Positions 43,194-52,008 of a stretch of 64,000 nt of DNA are shown here, piece by piece. A model generated the notes under the pieces. The model had not been told where the DNA came from and searched no databases. It worked only from the letters and a program-made list of their open reading frames with translations. The translations under genes were made by a program, and so were the position numbers. The stretch's first letter is position 1. Every line of letters begins with the position of its first letter. Location of the stretch: NCBI GenBank assembly GCA_026874595.1, contig CM049312.1:27893956-27957955 (forward strand). Reading direction: 5' to 3'. The stretch comes from Sipunculus nudus (lineage: Eukaryota > Annelida > Sipuncula > Golfingiida > Sipunculidae).

Positions 43194-43290
43194 TATTTGG
43201 CGTGTGCTTACCCTCATTCAGTCACAACCGCACTCCCACAACGTGGCACCTCACGACTGACTGGTGTCTACCGCTGATTGCAAGGACAGG

Positions 43291-44088
43291 ATGTCTGCGT
43301 CTTGGGCAGAAGTGTTCAGACGATGCCGCCCAGAGTTGTTGGCTAACCTGACGGTGGACGAGATGTTATGTGCTATCCTGAAGAGCAGAAACGTGTTGTC
43401 ACCGTACCACGCTTACGCACGTAACACCACCCCTTTTGCAAAAGCAACATCCTTGATCGACCATATATCAAAGAACGACAGTCATGTGAAACATTTCATC
43501 ACTGCTCTTAAGGAAACAGGGCAGCCGCACGTGGCTCTCTTGTTGGAAAAGCAAAAGCGGAAATGCGAGGAAGAGGCGAAGCAGAGATGTAAAGAACAGA
43601 CAAGACAGTGGTGGGAGGAACTGGTACCACCAAATGGCGCACAAGCCCACCGACAGGCCGACCCATGCGGTGGTCCCGATTGGACAGGCCTGTTTGCGTT
43701 CTTGTCTTGCTCAGATCAACACGACAACGCTCCGTTCGATCAAAACAAAGACAAGAAGTTCAAAGAAAAGATTGTGCCGCTGTTTCGAATCTTGGCACAG
43801 ATACTGAACTCAATGAACGACAAGTTGCTCTTCATGATGACGTGTGTGTCAGCAAAAATCGTCAAGATGGCAGAATGGCACCAGATATGGGAGCAGACAG
43901 ACAATGACACAGCCAACAGTTTGCTACAAGCTTTGGAGGGAGAAACATACGTGCAATGGAACTACTTCAGCCTGATATGCCGTACAGCAGACTTGAAGGC
44001 CGCCGCATACATCATCGACGACGCCTTGACGACAGCTGGAGTTACATCGCTTTACTCAATCATGGTTTCGGGATCCCCGTGCGGGTAG
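43291..44088 (+). CDS. CARD-DED protein
   Basis: 265 residues from the ATG at 43291; the frame is open upstream through GTG only. Residues ~3-90 are a textbook CARD: CRPELLANLT, a VLSPYHAY turn, TPFAKATSLIDHI, then KHFITALKETGQPHVALLL. A charged linker (KRKCEEEAKQRCKEQ) follows. Residues ~160-250 look like a death effector domain: LFRILAQILNSMNDKLL, a central helix, LLQALEG, then NYFSLICRTADLKAAAYII. A protein with both folds could bridge or block CARD-based and DED-based caspase platforms. It lies divergently beside the IAP gene with about 590 bases between starts. CARD certain by pattern, DED probable. Confidence 0.8.
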   Translation: MSASWAEVFRRCRPELLANLTVDEMLCAILKSRNVLSPYHAYARNTTPFAKATSLIDHISKNDSHVKHFITALKETGQPHVALLLEKQKRKCEEEAKQRCKEQTRQWWEELVPPNGAQAHRQADPCGGPDWTGLFAFLSCSDQHDNAPFDQNKDKKFKEKIVPLFRILAQILNSMNDKLLFMMTCVSAKIVKMAEWHQIWEQTDNDTANSLLQALEGETYVQWNYFSLICRTADLKAAAYIIDDALTTAGVTSLYSIMVSGSPCG

Positions 44089-44791
44089 AAAACAAGGGAA
44101 GTCGCAAGGACCTTCACTGTGTATATACCGTTTTGTAGCACTGTATCATTGAACGTATATCTGCTTTTATCACTAGTATCCGACTCTAGTCAGACTAAAG
44201 GATTTCGTTTTTGGTATACTGTAATGACGCCGGATTCTGGTTTATATTTTTTCCAGTTAGCGGTATGGCGTATGTAGGCGTCAAGTTTCGGGTGGTCACA
44301 GATACGACGACCGTGTACGGACTATCAACATCTGCATGCGTATTTTTTTCGATTTGGTTGTATTATGGATATGACTGGAATGTATAAATATCACATGTAA
44401 CTCAAATGATCTGATTTCTTGTTTTGTTTTATCATACCAGACCTTCCATAAAAACACTCACACATTTAATATACAAAGATGCACAAGACGCAATACTCTC
44501 CTCAACGTAACATTTTAAAACATCGGCCAATACAGTACATACGACATACGCTAGTTACAAACGGCAAACATACATTCTTCAAAAGAAAGGTATCTGATTA
44601 ACTAATAAAAACGTATGCAAGGGCTACATCTCGTATAAAACTCGAGGAAAAATTACTCATAAACATACCAATCAGAGAAGTACATGCGTGAGACATGAAT
44701 GACGTTTAAAAAGGCATTTCATGAAAACCATCGTTTATACGGACCAGTTGGCAGTAGCTGAGTTCAGTACTAACGTTCTTATTTCATCCAT
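44089..44791. other. Intergenic between convergent genes
   Basis: No ORF with support. 3' ends of the CARD-DED gene and of the acidic repeat gene meet here. One noticeable AT-rich stretch contains TATAAATATCACATG near 44384. Confidence 0.3.
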
Positions 44792-46120
44792 TCAATCTTC
44801 CGCCCGTCTCGCGTTTTCTTCAGCCGACATGTGATCTTCGTCCGATGACAGTCGTATGTGTTCGATGATAATGGGAGACAACGGTCTTTGCAAGCGTCTA
44901 CGAGGACATGACTCCATGTGCTGTTCAGTGTGACGGCATGGAAGATGCGAGTCAGGCGATGGAGGCTGCCGGAACAGAGTGTTACTAAACGAATCATCGC
45001 TGGATGAAGAAGACGATGTGCGTGTACCGCCGATGTCCAAAGAAGAGTCAGAAGACCTTCGATCCGTGTAATAAGTAGCAGGTGGGTCTCTCCTGAATAC
45101 TTCATCGTCGTCAATGGAACTGGCCAGAGACGAATAAGGACACGATACGTCGTCATCGTCGCTGGTCAGAACAGAGTCTGGAGACCGTGGTTCAGTGTCA
45201 GGAGAGGCAGGGGGGTCTGTGTATCTGATTACTTCGCTAGTCAAAGCATCCATATCATTGGCGAAATCCTGACCAGTGTCGTCATTTTCGCTGGCCTGAG
45301 ACATGTAACGAGACGATATGTTATCATCGTCGCTGGCCAGAAAGGAGTAAGGAGACCGTGGTTCCGTGTCAGGAGAGGCAGGGGGGTCTGTGTACCTGAT
45401 AACTCCATCACTCATAGCATTCCTCACATTGGCGAAATCATAAACATCGCCGTCATCGCCACTGGCCATCTCAACACTATCATTCTCATTGACGCCCATA
45501 GCAGTCTGTGTGTCGCTGTCATATGCACCTTCACCATACATAACGAAGTTGGTTCCACTCATCATTCGCTCGCACTCAAGACTATGTGCAACGTTGGGTA
45601 TACATCGCACAAGCCTTTCCCATTCCGACTTGTTCAAAGTCACACATACTTTTTGAGTGACGACACTGTTTTCGGTGTCAACGTACCTGAATTTTACCTC
45701 GTAGTTGCTCTCATCAGAGCCATGTGGACATTGCTTGGCGTACATTGTCAACCGTTTTCCGCGATACTCTTCCAGGATCAGTTTCACCTGATTATGAGCC
45801 GCTATTGCTCGTGTAAACTCGGCTGCGCGACCTGATAACTGCTTCCACGCGATATAACTGAAGTAGATCACACGGCGCTCAAACCCAGGTGCAAGGCCTT
45901 TCACAAGGAAGATACCCTGCTGATCAATATACAACCCCGCACGGTCATCACACTCACGAACGCCTTCGTCCGAAATGGTTTGCCAGAGAGGTACCGTCCA
46001 CATGTCATGGCCAGTAGAACCAGCTGTCAGGTTGATCGGTATCCGAACTGTATACACGTTCATATAGGTGTCACCTGAACCATCGGTGGTCCGTTCACTT
46101 TCACTGTCCCGGTCATCCAT
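44792..46120 (-). CDS. Acidic repeat protein with possible PC4-like N-terminus
   Basis: 442 residues from the ATG at 46120. Residues ~60-190 are ordered; the region ending VCVTLNKSEWERLVRCIP resembles the end of PC4-type coactivator domains (a beta sheet then a helix with E-W-x-x-L), a weak match. Residues ~225-360 hold two copies of a ~75-residue unit with VIRYTDPPASPDTEPRSP and a following Asp-rich block; the repeat is nearly perfect at DNA level, so it is recent. A Ser-rich run (SSSSSSDDS) and a basic/Pro C-terminus follow. It could be a transcription regulator; the function is not established. Confidence 0.65.
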   Translation of the reverse strand: MDDRDSESERTTDGSGDTYMNVYTVRIPINLTAGSTGHDMWTVPLWQTISDEGVRECDDRAGLYIDQQGIFLVKGLAPGFERRVIYFSYIAWKQLSGRAAEFTRAIAAHNQVKLILEEYRGKRLTMYAKQCPHGSDESNYEVKFRYVDTENSVVTQKVCVTLNKSEWERLVRCIPNVAHSLECERMMSGTNFVMYGEGAYDSDTQTAMGVNENDSVEMASGDDGDVYDFANVRNAMSDGVIRYTDPPASPDTEPRSPYSFLASDDDNISSRYMSQASENDDTGQDFANDMDALTSEVIRYTDPPASPDTEPRSPDSVLTSDDDDVSCPYSSLASSIDDDEVFRRDPPATYYTDRRSSDSSLDIGGTRTSSSSSSDDSFSNTLFRQPPSPDSHLPCRHTEQHMESCPRRRLQRPLSPIIIEHIRLSSDEDHMSAEENARRAED

Positions 46121-46450
46121 CACGGGCCCTTCTAATGAATGCTGTTACATGAAATCGGGTCGGACAATGCGATACTGGCTGTACGTATGGCTACAGGTCC
46201 GTTGTACGATGTGTTAATCGGTGTACACACACACGCACAAATGAGTATATCAGAAATATATCCCCATACAAATACTGTTTACAGCTCCATTGGGTACCAG
46301 TGACATTCAGACACTGAAAACACACACACATATTCGAACACACACATACGACACAAGACGAAAGGTAATGAAGACAGACAAATAAAATCAGGTTTGTTAC
46401 CATTATACATAAGGTTTATTGTCAAAAGCCGTTCATGTCTATTAAGCAGT

Positions 46451-46498
<48 letters not shown>

Positions 46499-46607
46499 TC
46501 ATACATACATGTTTTTACAAATGAAAAAGTGTACAGGTCTAATCATATTACTAGTTGCTAAAACACCAACGTCATCAAAGTTCTCAATCAGAATGCATCT
46601 GTATCGT
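46121..46607. other. Intergenic with TA microsatellite
   Basis: A (TA)n run spans 46457-46495. The rest has no gene; promoter elements for the minus-strand gene starting at 46120 should be in the left half but no clear TATA was recognised. Confidence 0.4.
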
Positions 46608-47261
46608 TTACATATAGCAATCTATGACATCCTCCAGGGGGCAACGGCACCTGACACATGTTTTATCGTCTTTCGCTATAATATGCCACGCGCATTGGAA
46701 ACAGCAGACGAAGTGACCGCACGGAACAAACACCGTCTTCCTTTTATTCTCCATGCACACTATACAACAACTGAGCTCTGACCCGGATTCGTCACGAACG
46801 TCCTGTCCCCGTTTTTTATTGAGCATGTCCCGTGTGATCTGCCACCGTCCGACACGAGATATGTTCTGCGCTTGGGAGAGATGACCCTTCAGCCGGTGCA
46901 CGGTATCGTTGATACGCGAAGCTGCCTCATGATTCAGAGAGGAGAGAAGAACCGTGCGCGCCTCGCACTGACCATGAGAGCCAAGCAAGTTGATAAACGC
47001 GAGGAGATGCCGTAGACCCCGCCTTTTGAGGACGGACAGCAATTCATCGTTCTTCTGTGAATTGGTCGGCCTTGCCTGTATGCTTTCCACATGCTCTTGA
47101 AGCAAAATGTTGTTTTGCAGCAGGGCGACCATAAGCTTCTCGTTTGGGTCCAGCGTGTTCTGTAAATGGATTGCAGCAGAATTGATCACGTCTGCGACAG
47201 GAACCGACGGATGGTTTGACATGTAAGCACTTACATCCAATTGACATTCCTTGTCAGTCAT
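46608..47261 (-). CDS. CARD-RING protein
   Basis: 217 residues from the ATG at 47261. Residues ~27-112 are a CARD (LLQNNILLQEHVESIQ, NDELLSVLKRRGLRHLLAFI, then GSHGQCEARTVLLSSL). Residues ~166-214 are a C3HC4 RING (CCIVCMENKRK, VPCGHFVCCFQC, CVRCRCP). A TATA-like TATAAGAGG lies about 90 bases upstream on the minus strand, so the gene seems unspliced. CARD plus RING without BIR resembles the C-terminal half of cellular IAPs. It could ubiquitinate CARD partners. The same CARD-RING plan recurs at 49.8 kb. Confidence 0.85.
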   Translation of the reverse strand: MTDKECQLDVSAYMSNHPSVPVADVINSAAIHLQNTLDPNEKLMVALLQNNILLQEHVESIQARPTNSQKNDELLSVLKRRGLRHLLAFINLLGSHGQCEARTVLLSSLNHEAASRINDTVHRLKGHLSQAQNISRVGRWQITRDMLNKKRGQDVRDESGSELSCCIVCMENKRKTVFVPCGHFVCCFQCAWHIIAKDDKTCVRCRCPLEDVIDCYM

Positions 47262-47594
47262 GTTTGTGTTGCAGGCGATGCGGAACACGGTTAGCTCACA
47301 TCAAATGCGTCGGGTAAAATAAGCCAGGAGACGCGCACAGGCGCCTCTTATACGTGCAAGTGAACGGAAGGTAGGTACAATCCTTTTTGATTTTTTTTTG
47401 GTGCTGCATGCGTAGTCCTAGGTAACGATTTGTGTTATGGCGTATCACGTGATTCACGCAGGTTTGTGATATAATACTGAGTCACTGTACACAATAAATA
47501 TACGTGTTTTCCTTGCGCATGATATCGATGGTTGTTATCATGTATAGGCAGATGTAGACACAATCCTACGCCTTTCTTTACCCGTCTATTTGCA

Positions 47595-48005
47595 CTAACG
47601 ATAGCTGCAATATGTACGTGTGCAAAGAGCTCCACTTGACGACATTCTTGCTGCAATTTCACGCGTACATGCTTCAAAATTAAGAGCGCGCACTAGCTTG
47701 GAGTGCGCCACCTCATTATCAAATATTTGCAACAAGTTGATAAATGTTACCAGTCTCTGAACGTCCCAATGCTCGAGTACACACAGCAGCTCCCCGTTCC
47801 TCTCGATAGACGTCTCCTTCGCTTTGATACGATCCGCTTGAACAGAGTCGATTAGGCCTCTGTTGACCATGACGTCATACAGCAACACGTCGACATCAAG
47901 AGAGGTAACCAACTGAGGACGTATGTCACCGATAATGCTTCCGCCCGTGATCGGGGGTTGTATAGACAAGTAATATTCCATTGGCTCTACATCTCCGCTG
48001 TACAT
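47595..48005 (-). CDS. CARD-only protein 1
   Basis: 136 residues from the ATG at 48005 (MYSGDVEPMEYYLSIQP), chosen because the neighbouring copies start at the same place; the open frame extends to 48206. The N-terminal YYLSIQPPITGG motif precedes a CARD (LDVDVLLYDVMVNRGLI, ERNGELLCVLEHWDVQRLVTFINLL). No RING: after the CARD the sequence runs into a degenerate tail. A TATA box (48077-48085) lies 72 bases upstream. Such CARD-only forms are known as natural inhibitors of CARD signalling in animals; the role here is inferred. Confidence 0.7.
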   Translation of the reverse strand: MYSGDVEPMEYYLSIQPPITGGSIIGDIRPQLVTSLDVDVLLYDVMVNRGLIDSVQADRIKAKETSIERNGELLCVLEHWDVQRLVTFINLLQIFDNEVAHSKLVRALNFEACTREIAARMSSSGALCTRTYCSYR

Positions 48006-48076
48006 GATGTATCCGTAAGGAGTTCTGTTCAGTAGGGTGGTTGGCAATGAAATGATGCATTTATACAGCAACTGTC

Positions 48077-48085
48077 TATTTATAT
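48077..48085 (-). promoter_or_regulatory. TATA box of CARD-only gene 1
   Basis: ATATAAATA on the minus strand in a block (CACATATAAATA, then GTTGCTGTATAAATGC) that is repeated before CARD-only gene 2. Confidence 0.6.
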
Positions 48086-48172
48086 GTGTGCCCCTCCCCA
48101 TATCCAGATCCTTGACCCGTCTGTTTGCACTAACTATGGCTGCAATATTGTACGAGTGCCAAGGACTCCATT

Positions 48173-48544
48173 TTACGAGTTCTTTGATGCAAGGTTGCGC
48201 GTACATGCTTCACAGTTAAGAGCGGCCAGTAGCAGGAAGTGCGCCACCCTATTACCAAACATGTTCAACAAGCTGATAAATATTACCAGTTTCTCAACGT
48301 CCCAATGCTCGAGTATACACAGCAGCTCCTCGTTCCTCTCGTCAGACGTCTCCTTCGCTTTGAGACGACCCGCTTGGTCAGAGTCGATAAGGCTTTTGTA
48401 GAGCATGGTGTCAACCAACAGCAGGTGGACATCAAGAGTGGCAACCAACCGGCCACGTAGTGTACCGATAATGCTTTCGCCCGTGATCGGAGGTTGTATT
48501 GACAAGTAATATTCAGGTGGCTGCATCACATCTTGGAAGTACAT
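48173..48544 (-). CDS. CARD-only protein 2
   Basis: 123 residues from the ATG at 48544 (MYFQDVMQPPEYYLSIQP). It is about 70% similar to copy 1 by eye, sharing YLSIQPPITG, a CARD with ERNEELLCILEHWDVEKLVIFI, and LNCEACTR. It stops shortly after the CARD, where copy 1 reads on. Downstream DNA (ATTGCAGCCATAGTTAGTGCAAA) still matches the same part of copies 1 and 3, so the tail decayed after duplication. An upstream in-frame ATG at 48601 exists but lies between the TATA and the expected transcript start. Confidence 0.7.
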   Translation of the reverse strand: MYFQDVMQPPEYYLSIQPPITGESIIGTLRGRLVATLDVHLLLVDTMLYKSLIDSDQAGRLKAKETSDERNEELLCILEHWDVEKLVIFISLLNMFGNRVAHFLLLAALNCEACTRNLASKNS

Positions 48545-48617
48545 GATGTATCCGTAAAACGAGTCCTGTTCAGTACGGTGGTTGGCAACGAAATGATGCA
48601 TTTATACAGCAACCGCT

Positions 48618-48626
48618 TATTTATAT
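48618..48626 (-). promoter_or_regulatory. TATA box of CARD-only gene 2
   Basis: ATATAAATA on the minus strand, 74 bases before the ATG, within the same duplicated promoter block as at 48077. Confidence 0.6.
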
Positions 48627-48723
48627 GTGTGCCCATAGCCCCCGCATCCTACATTAAAAAAGCATAAAAACGTTTTTGACAATCCATACTGCAAGATACG
48701 ATGACATGCGCCAACTGGCATTC

Positions 48724-49170
48724 TTATCCTTTTTTCGAACCGCCCGTTTGCACAGACGACGGCTGTAAAATGGTATGTGTACCGATGACGCCAGTCGGGG
48801 AGAAGCTACATCCGTCAGCAAAGCGCTTCCATGCTGCTCGATTCAGACATTTCACGAGCACGACGTGCGGCCCGGACCGGTTGCAGGTTTTGAGCAACTC
48901 GATAAACGTGACAACTTGTTCAAGCCCCAACTCCATGATGATAAACAGCAGCATCTTGTTCTGATCGATGACGGTATCTTCCCCGGTGATACGTGCGGCT
49001 TCGTCCTGACTTATAAGACCTTTCTGGAGCAGAGTGTCAATCAGCGAAGGATCGACGTCCAGGCTGGTCACCAACGTGCGCCACTGTGGCCGGAGGATGC
49101 TCGCGCTCGAAATCTCAGGTCTGACAGACAAGTAAAAATTCAATGGCTGCAACGTATCGACCCGGCCCAT
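48724..49170 (-). CDS. CARD-only protein 3
   Basis: 148 residues from the ATG at 49170 (MGRVDTLQPLNFYLSVRP). The FYLSVRPEI motif links it to both the CARD-only copies and the 49.8 kb protein. The CARD has LDVDPSLIDTLLQKGLIS, then NKMLLFIIMELGLEQVVTFIELL. It ends with a short tail lacking a RING. It is the most diverged of the three copies. Its promoter block is similar (CATCATTTCATCGCC) but the TATA is weaker (TTATATG near 49255). Confidence 0.7.
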   Translation of the reverse strand: MGRVDTLQPLNFYLSVRPEISSASILRPQWRTLVTSLDVDPSLIDTLLQKGLISQDEAARITGEDTVIDQNKMLLFIIMELGLEQVVTFIELLKTCNRSGPHVVLVKCLNRAAWKRFADGCSFSPTGVIGTHTILQPSSVQTGGSKKG

Positions 49171-49797
49171 GGTGTATCGGTTAGACACTCCCGTGCAGTA
49201 CGGCGGTCGGCGATGAAATGATGGATGGATACAGCGACCGGTACTTTTGTAACCACGCCACAAGCAATGACATATAAAAGGACATATAAAATGAAAGAGA
49301 ACGGGATTCGACACACACGTTTGAAGTACCAAATCATTACCCCCATGGAGTTACGCCACATGATAGTCGGGAGGTCGGAGGCTGATTGCATCACACAGAA
49401 CAGAACATCATACAGAACGCAGTACGAATATACAAACATCACAACGACACACTGACACACACGCACCTAACCGGGAGAGCGTTCAGAACAGGTTCCCCAC
49501 ATCCGTCATACAGTACACGTTGTACAGAAGAACACGTTTAAATATATACACTACATTTTATTCATTTGTTATTCATTTATACAATAACAAAGGTGCGATT
49601 ACGAAACACAAATGCGCAAAGTAAGATATATACACAAGTTTGAATCATCAATAAAGAACGTGTCAACGTATGTATGTTATAGAGAGTATCAATACAAAAT
49701 CAGTTCACTTATCGTATATACAGGCACTTACGCGTTTCACTGTGTGAGCTGGGGCAGGGGAAGCAAAAAGAGTTCCTTATGGTACGTCCTGTTAGGT
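49171..49797. other. Intergenic
   Basis: Holds the promoter region of CARD-only gene 3 and the 3' side of the CARD-CARD-RING gene. No further ORF is supported. Confidence 0.35.
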
Positions 49798-50961
49798 TCA
49801 CATGAAACAGGGTTTGATATCTTCTACCCGGTTTCTGCATGTTATACATGTCATATCCTCGTTCTCGCTGCACCTCAACGCACATGTGAAACAGCACCTT
49901 ATGTGACCGCAGGGCAGAAATATCGTCTTCCGTTTGTTGTCCATACACACTACACAGACATGTTCATTGGGATCATCTGGAGTCACCAATACGTCGTTTT
50001 TCTTTTTCGCACATAGCATGTCGCGCATGCGCCGCCACCGTTGACCAGAAGAAACCTGCCCATCCGCCCCGTTTAACGTTCCATTGAAAGGTTCGACTTC
50101 GTGACGGGTCGGTTGCTCGACCGTGTTCGTTGTTAGCGATCGTCCGACACGGCCAGCCTGCTTCGGGAAAGCGTGTGCGTTCAATGATTTCACCAGGATA
50201 TCTCGCGGAACGGGCTGATCATACACCTTCAGCAATCCAATAAACCTGACCAAATTAGGGAGACCCCGCTGAGCGAGGATGTCCAACAAGGCTGTGCTTT
50301 TCGCATATTTGTGACACTTGCGGAGTATGGTTTCGGCATTGAACCTGCTGATGATGCCTTCTTCGACCATCGCCTCCTGCAGCAGCGGGTCAACGTCCAG
50401 GCAATTAGCCAGCGCAACCCGGTCTGAATTGATAACACTGCGTATCGTAATAGCGGGACTGACAGACATGTAAACGTCGAGTGGATGCAAACAGTCTGGC
50501 TGACGCGAAGAAACATGTACACCCGCGCTGCCGCATTTTCCAGTGTGGGGGTCGGCCTGACTGCTTGACGGTTTCCCGGCTGTGTTCCCAGTAAGGGTAC
50601 CTCCGCCAGGGACACCCTGCTTCCCGAAAGCGCATGCGTTGAGTGATTCCACCAGGATATCTCGGGGCACGGGTTGATCATACTCTTCCAGCAAACCGAT
50701 AAACCCGATGAAGTTTCGAAGACCGCGCTTCAGAAGGATGGCTATCAACTCACTGGCTTTCCCACTCATAACAGGGCTGTTGTCTAAAAGTTCAGCGTGG
50801 CCCTTGCATATGATGCCTTCCTGGACCATGGCGTTCTGTAGCACAATGTTGACGTCCAAGTACATCAACAGCTTGATACGGTTTCCTTTGATCACATTTG
50901 ATATATCGATAGCGGGACGGACAGACAAGTAAACATCGACTGGATGTAGTGTACGTGACAT
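49798..50961 (-). CDS. CARD-CARD-RING protein
   Basis: 387 residues from the ATG at 50961 (MSRTLHPVDVYLSVRP). Two CARD units, each preceded by (H)P(V/L)DVY(L/M)SV(R/S)PAI: CARD 1 ~20-100 (LDVNIVLQNAMVQEGII, FIGFIGLLEEYDQPVPRDIL) and CARD 2 ~160-245 (LDVDPLLQEAMVEEGII, LVRFIGLLKVYDQPVPRDIL). They are very similar, so the gene arose by internal duplication. A C3HC4 RING ends the protein (CVVCMDNKRK, LPCGHIRCCFTC, CITCRN). The RING is a close relative of that of the 46.6 kb gene. Probably the intact form from which the CARD-only genes derive. Confidence 0.85.
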   Translation of the reverse strand: MSRTLHPVDVYLSVRPAIDISNVIKGNRIKLLMYLDVNIVLQNAMVQEGIICKGHAELLDNSPVMSGKASELIAILLKRGLRNFIGFIGLLEEYDQPVPRDILVESLNACAFGKQGVPGGGTLTGNTAGKPSSSQADPHTGKCGSAGVHVSSRQPDCLHPLDVYMSVSPAITIRSVINSDRVALANCLDVDPLLQEAMVEEGIISRFNAETILRKCHKYAKSTALLDILAQRGLPNLVRFIGLLKVYDQPVPRDILVKSLNAHAFPKQAGRVGRSLTTNTVEQPTRHEVEPFNGTLNGADGQVSSGQRWRRMRDMLCAKKKNDVLVTPDDPNEHVCVVCMDNKRKTIFLPCGHIRCCFTCALRCSENEDMTCITCRNRVEDIKPCFM

Positions 50962-51420
50962 CTCAACACTTTCAAATTTGGGTAGAGGTAACACCGAACA
51001 GAACTGCTGCTGGTACTGGTCTGCTGTAAGCTCATTAAGTTCTGCTTTATGTAGCTGCCAGACAAGTCATCTGATCGGCAGGAGTTTACTGTGCGCATGT
51101 CGAATATATGTATATATATACATGGGAGGGGCGTGTTTCAGACGTAGGTCCATCACTCACGGAATTGACGTTCAAATGATGTCCTTGAACAAACACGTGC
51201 ATCCCTATTATCGTATTGCGTAAAAAGCAGGCCACATAATAGCTTGTTTTAGACTGTCTGATCATCCATTTACGTTTGGTACGTTTAGTAAACCAGTATT
51301 AATCATGACCATATGTACAGAAAAAAAAAACCAAGACAAAAATGACAAACTTAACGCTGGTGCATCGCTGATACATAACAGCTACGATGTTAACCTCACG
51401 TGCCACCTGAACTCCAGTCT
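50962..51420. other. Intergenic, with a diverged repeat copy
   Basis: At about 51268-51400 it carries a diverged copy of the 433-bp unit found at 52009-52873 (TTACGTTTGGTACGT, GTAAACCAGTA, CGCTGGTGC). No other feature. Confidence 0.4.
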
Positions 51421-51768
51421 TTACTCCGTCTGTGCCGCATCATTACCTCTAGACACCGGTTCAGTCGACAGATACGTTTCCTCTGTGGACTCACTGGTTG
51501 CGTCGCACTCACTGCAATCGAGACATCTGAAACATGTTTCACAGTACGGCCGATTTTTCAGGTAGAGGCCGTGTCTCATATCTGCAGGTAAACGCCGGTA
51601 TAAATCCTTCATTGAATCATTCAGATATTTTAGTTCATCATACACATCCTTGCACCGAGACGGGTCAAACATAAAACCCCAACATCCGTACAGCATCATG
51701 TCCACCGTGTTGAAAAGTTCAATGAATTCCGTACGGTAAGATATTTCCGACCCGTCCGAGGTGGCCAT
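51421..51768 (-). CDS. Small protein with C-terminal Cys cluster
   Basis: 115 residues from a clean ATG (MATSDGSEISYR). The first ~75 residues are helical with Trp and Tyr; then CETCFRCLDCSEC gives two to three CxxC-type pairs, and the rest is acidic and Ser/Thr-rich. A TA-rich TATATATCG lies about 50 bases upstream on the minus strand. The two 433-bp repeats downstream of its start may be relics of similar genes: one minus frame there reads a comparable Cys-containing segment (TCRPDCDS). Unknown function. Confidence 0.6.
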   Translation of the reverse strand: MATSDGSEISYRTEFIELFNTVDMMLYGCWGFMFDPSRCKDVYDELKYLNDSMKDLYRRLPADMRHGLYLKNRPYCETCFRCLDCSECDATSESTEETYLSTEPVSRGNDAAQTE

Positions 51769-52008
51769 TACTCTTTATTCTTCTCTTCTGTCTTGGGATA
51801 CTGGTCCAGTTTAAAGGAACGATATATATGCACGCGATACGGATGGGGCACCGACGTATAGAAGGACTGTTCTACAGCGGCTTGACCACCTCAAGTGCGC
51901 GTGTGTCTGACGAACGAAACTGTGTCATTGAAACGTGACTTGTATCACTGAAATTGTAAAGCGCAATTAAAGGTCATATAAAACAGCATGTTTACACTGA
52001 CGACCCAT

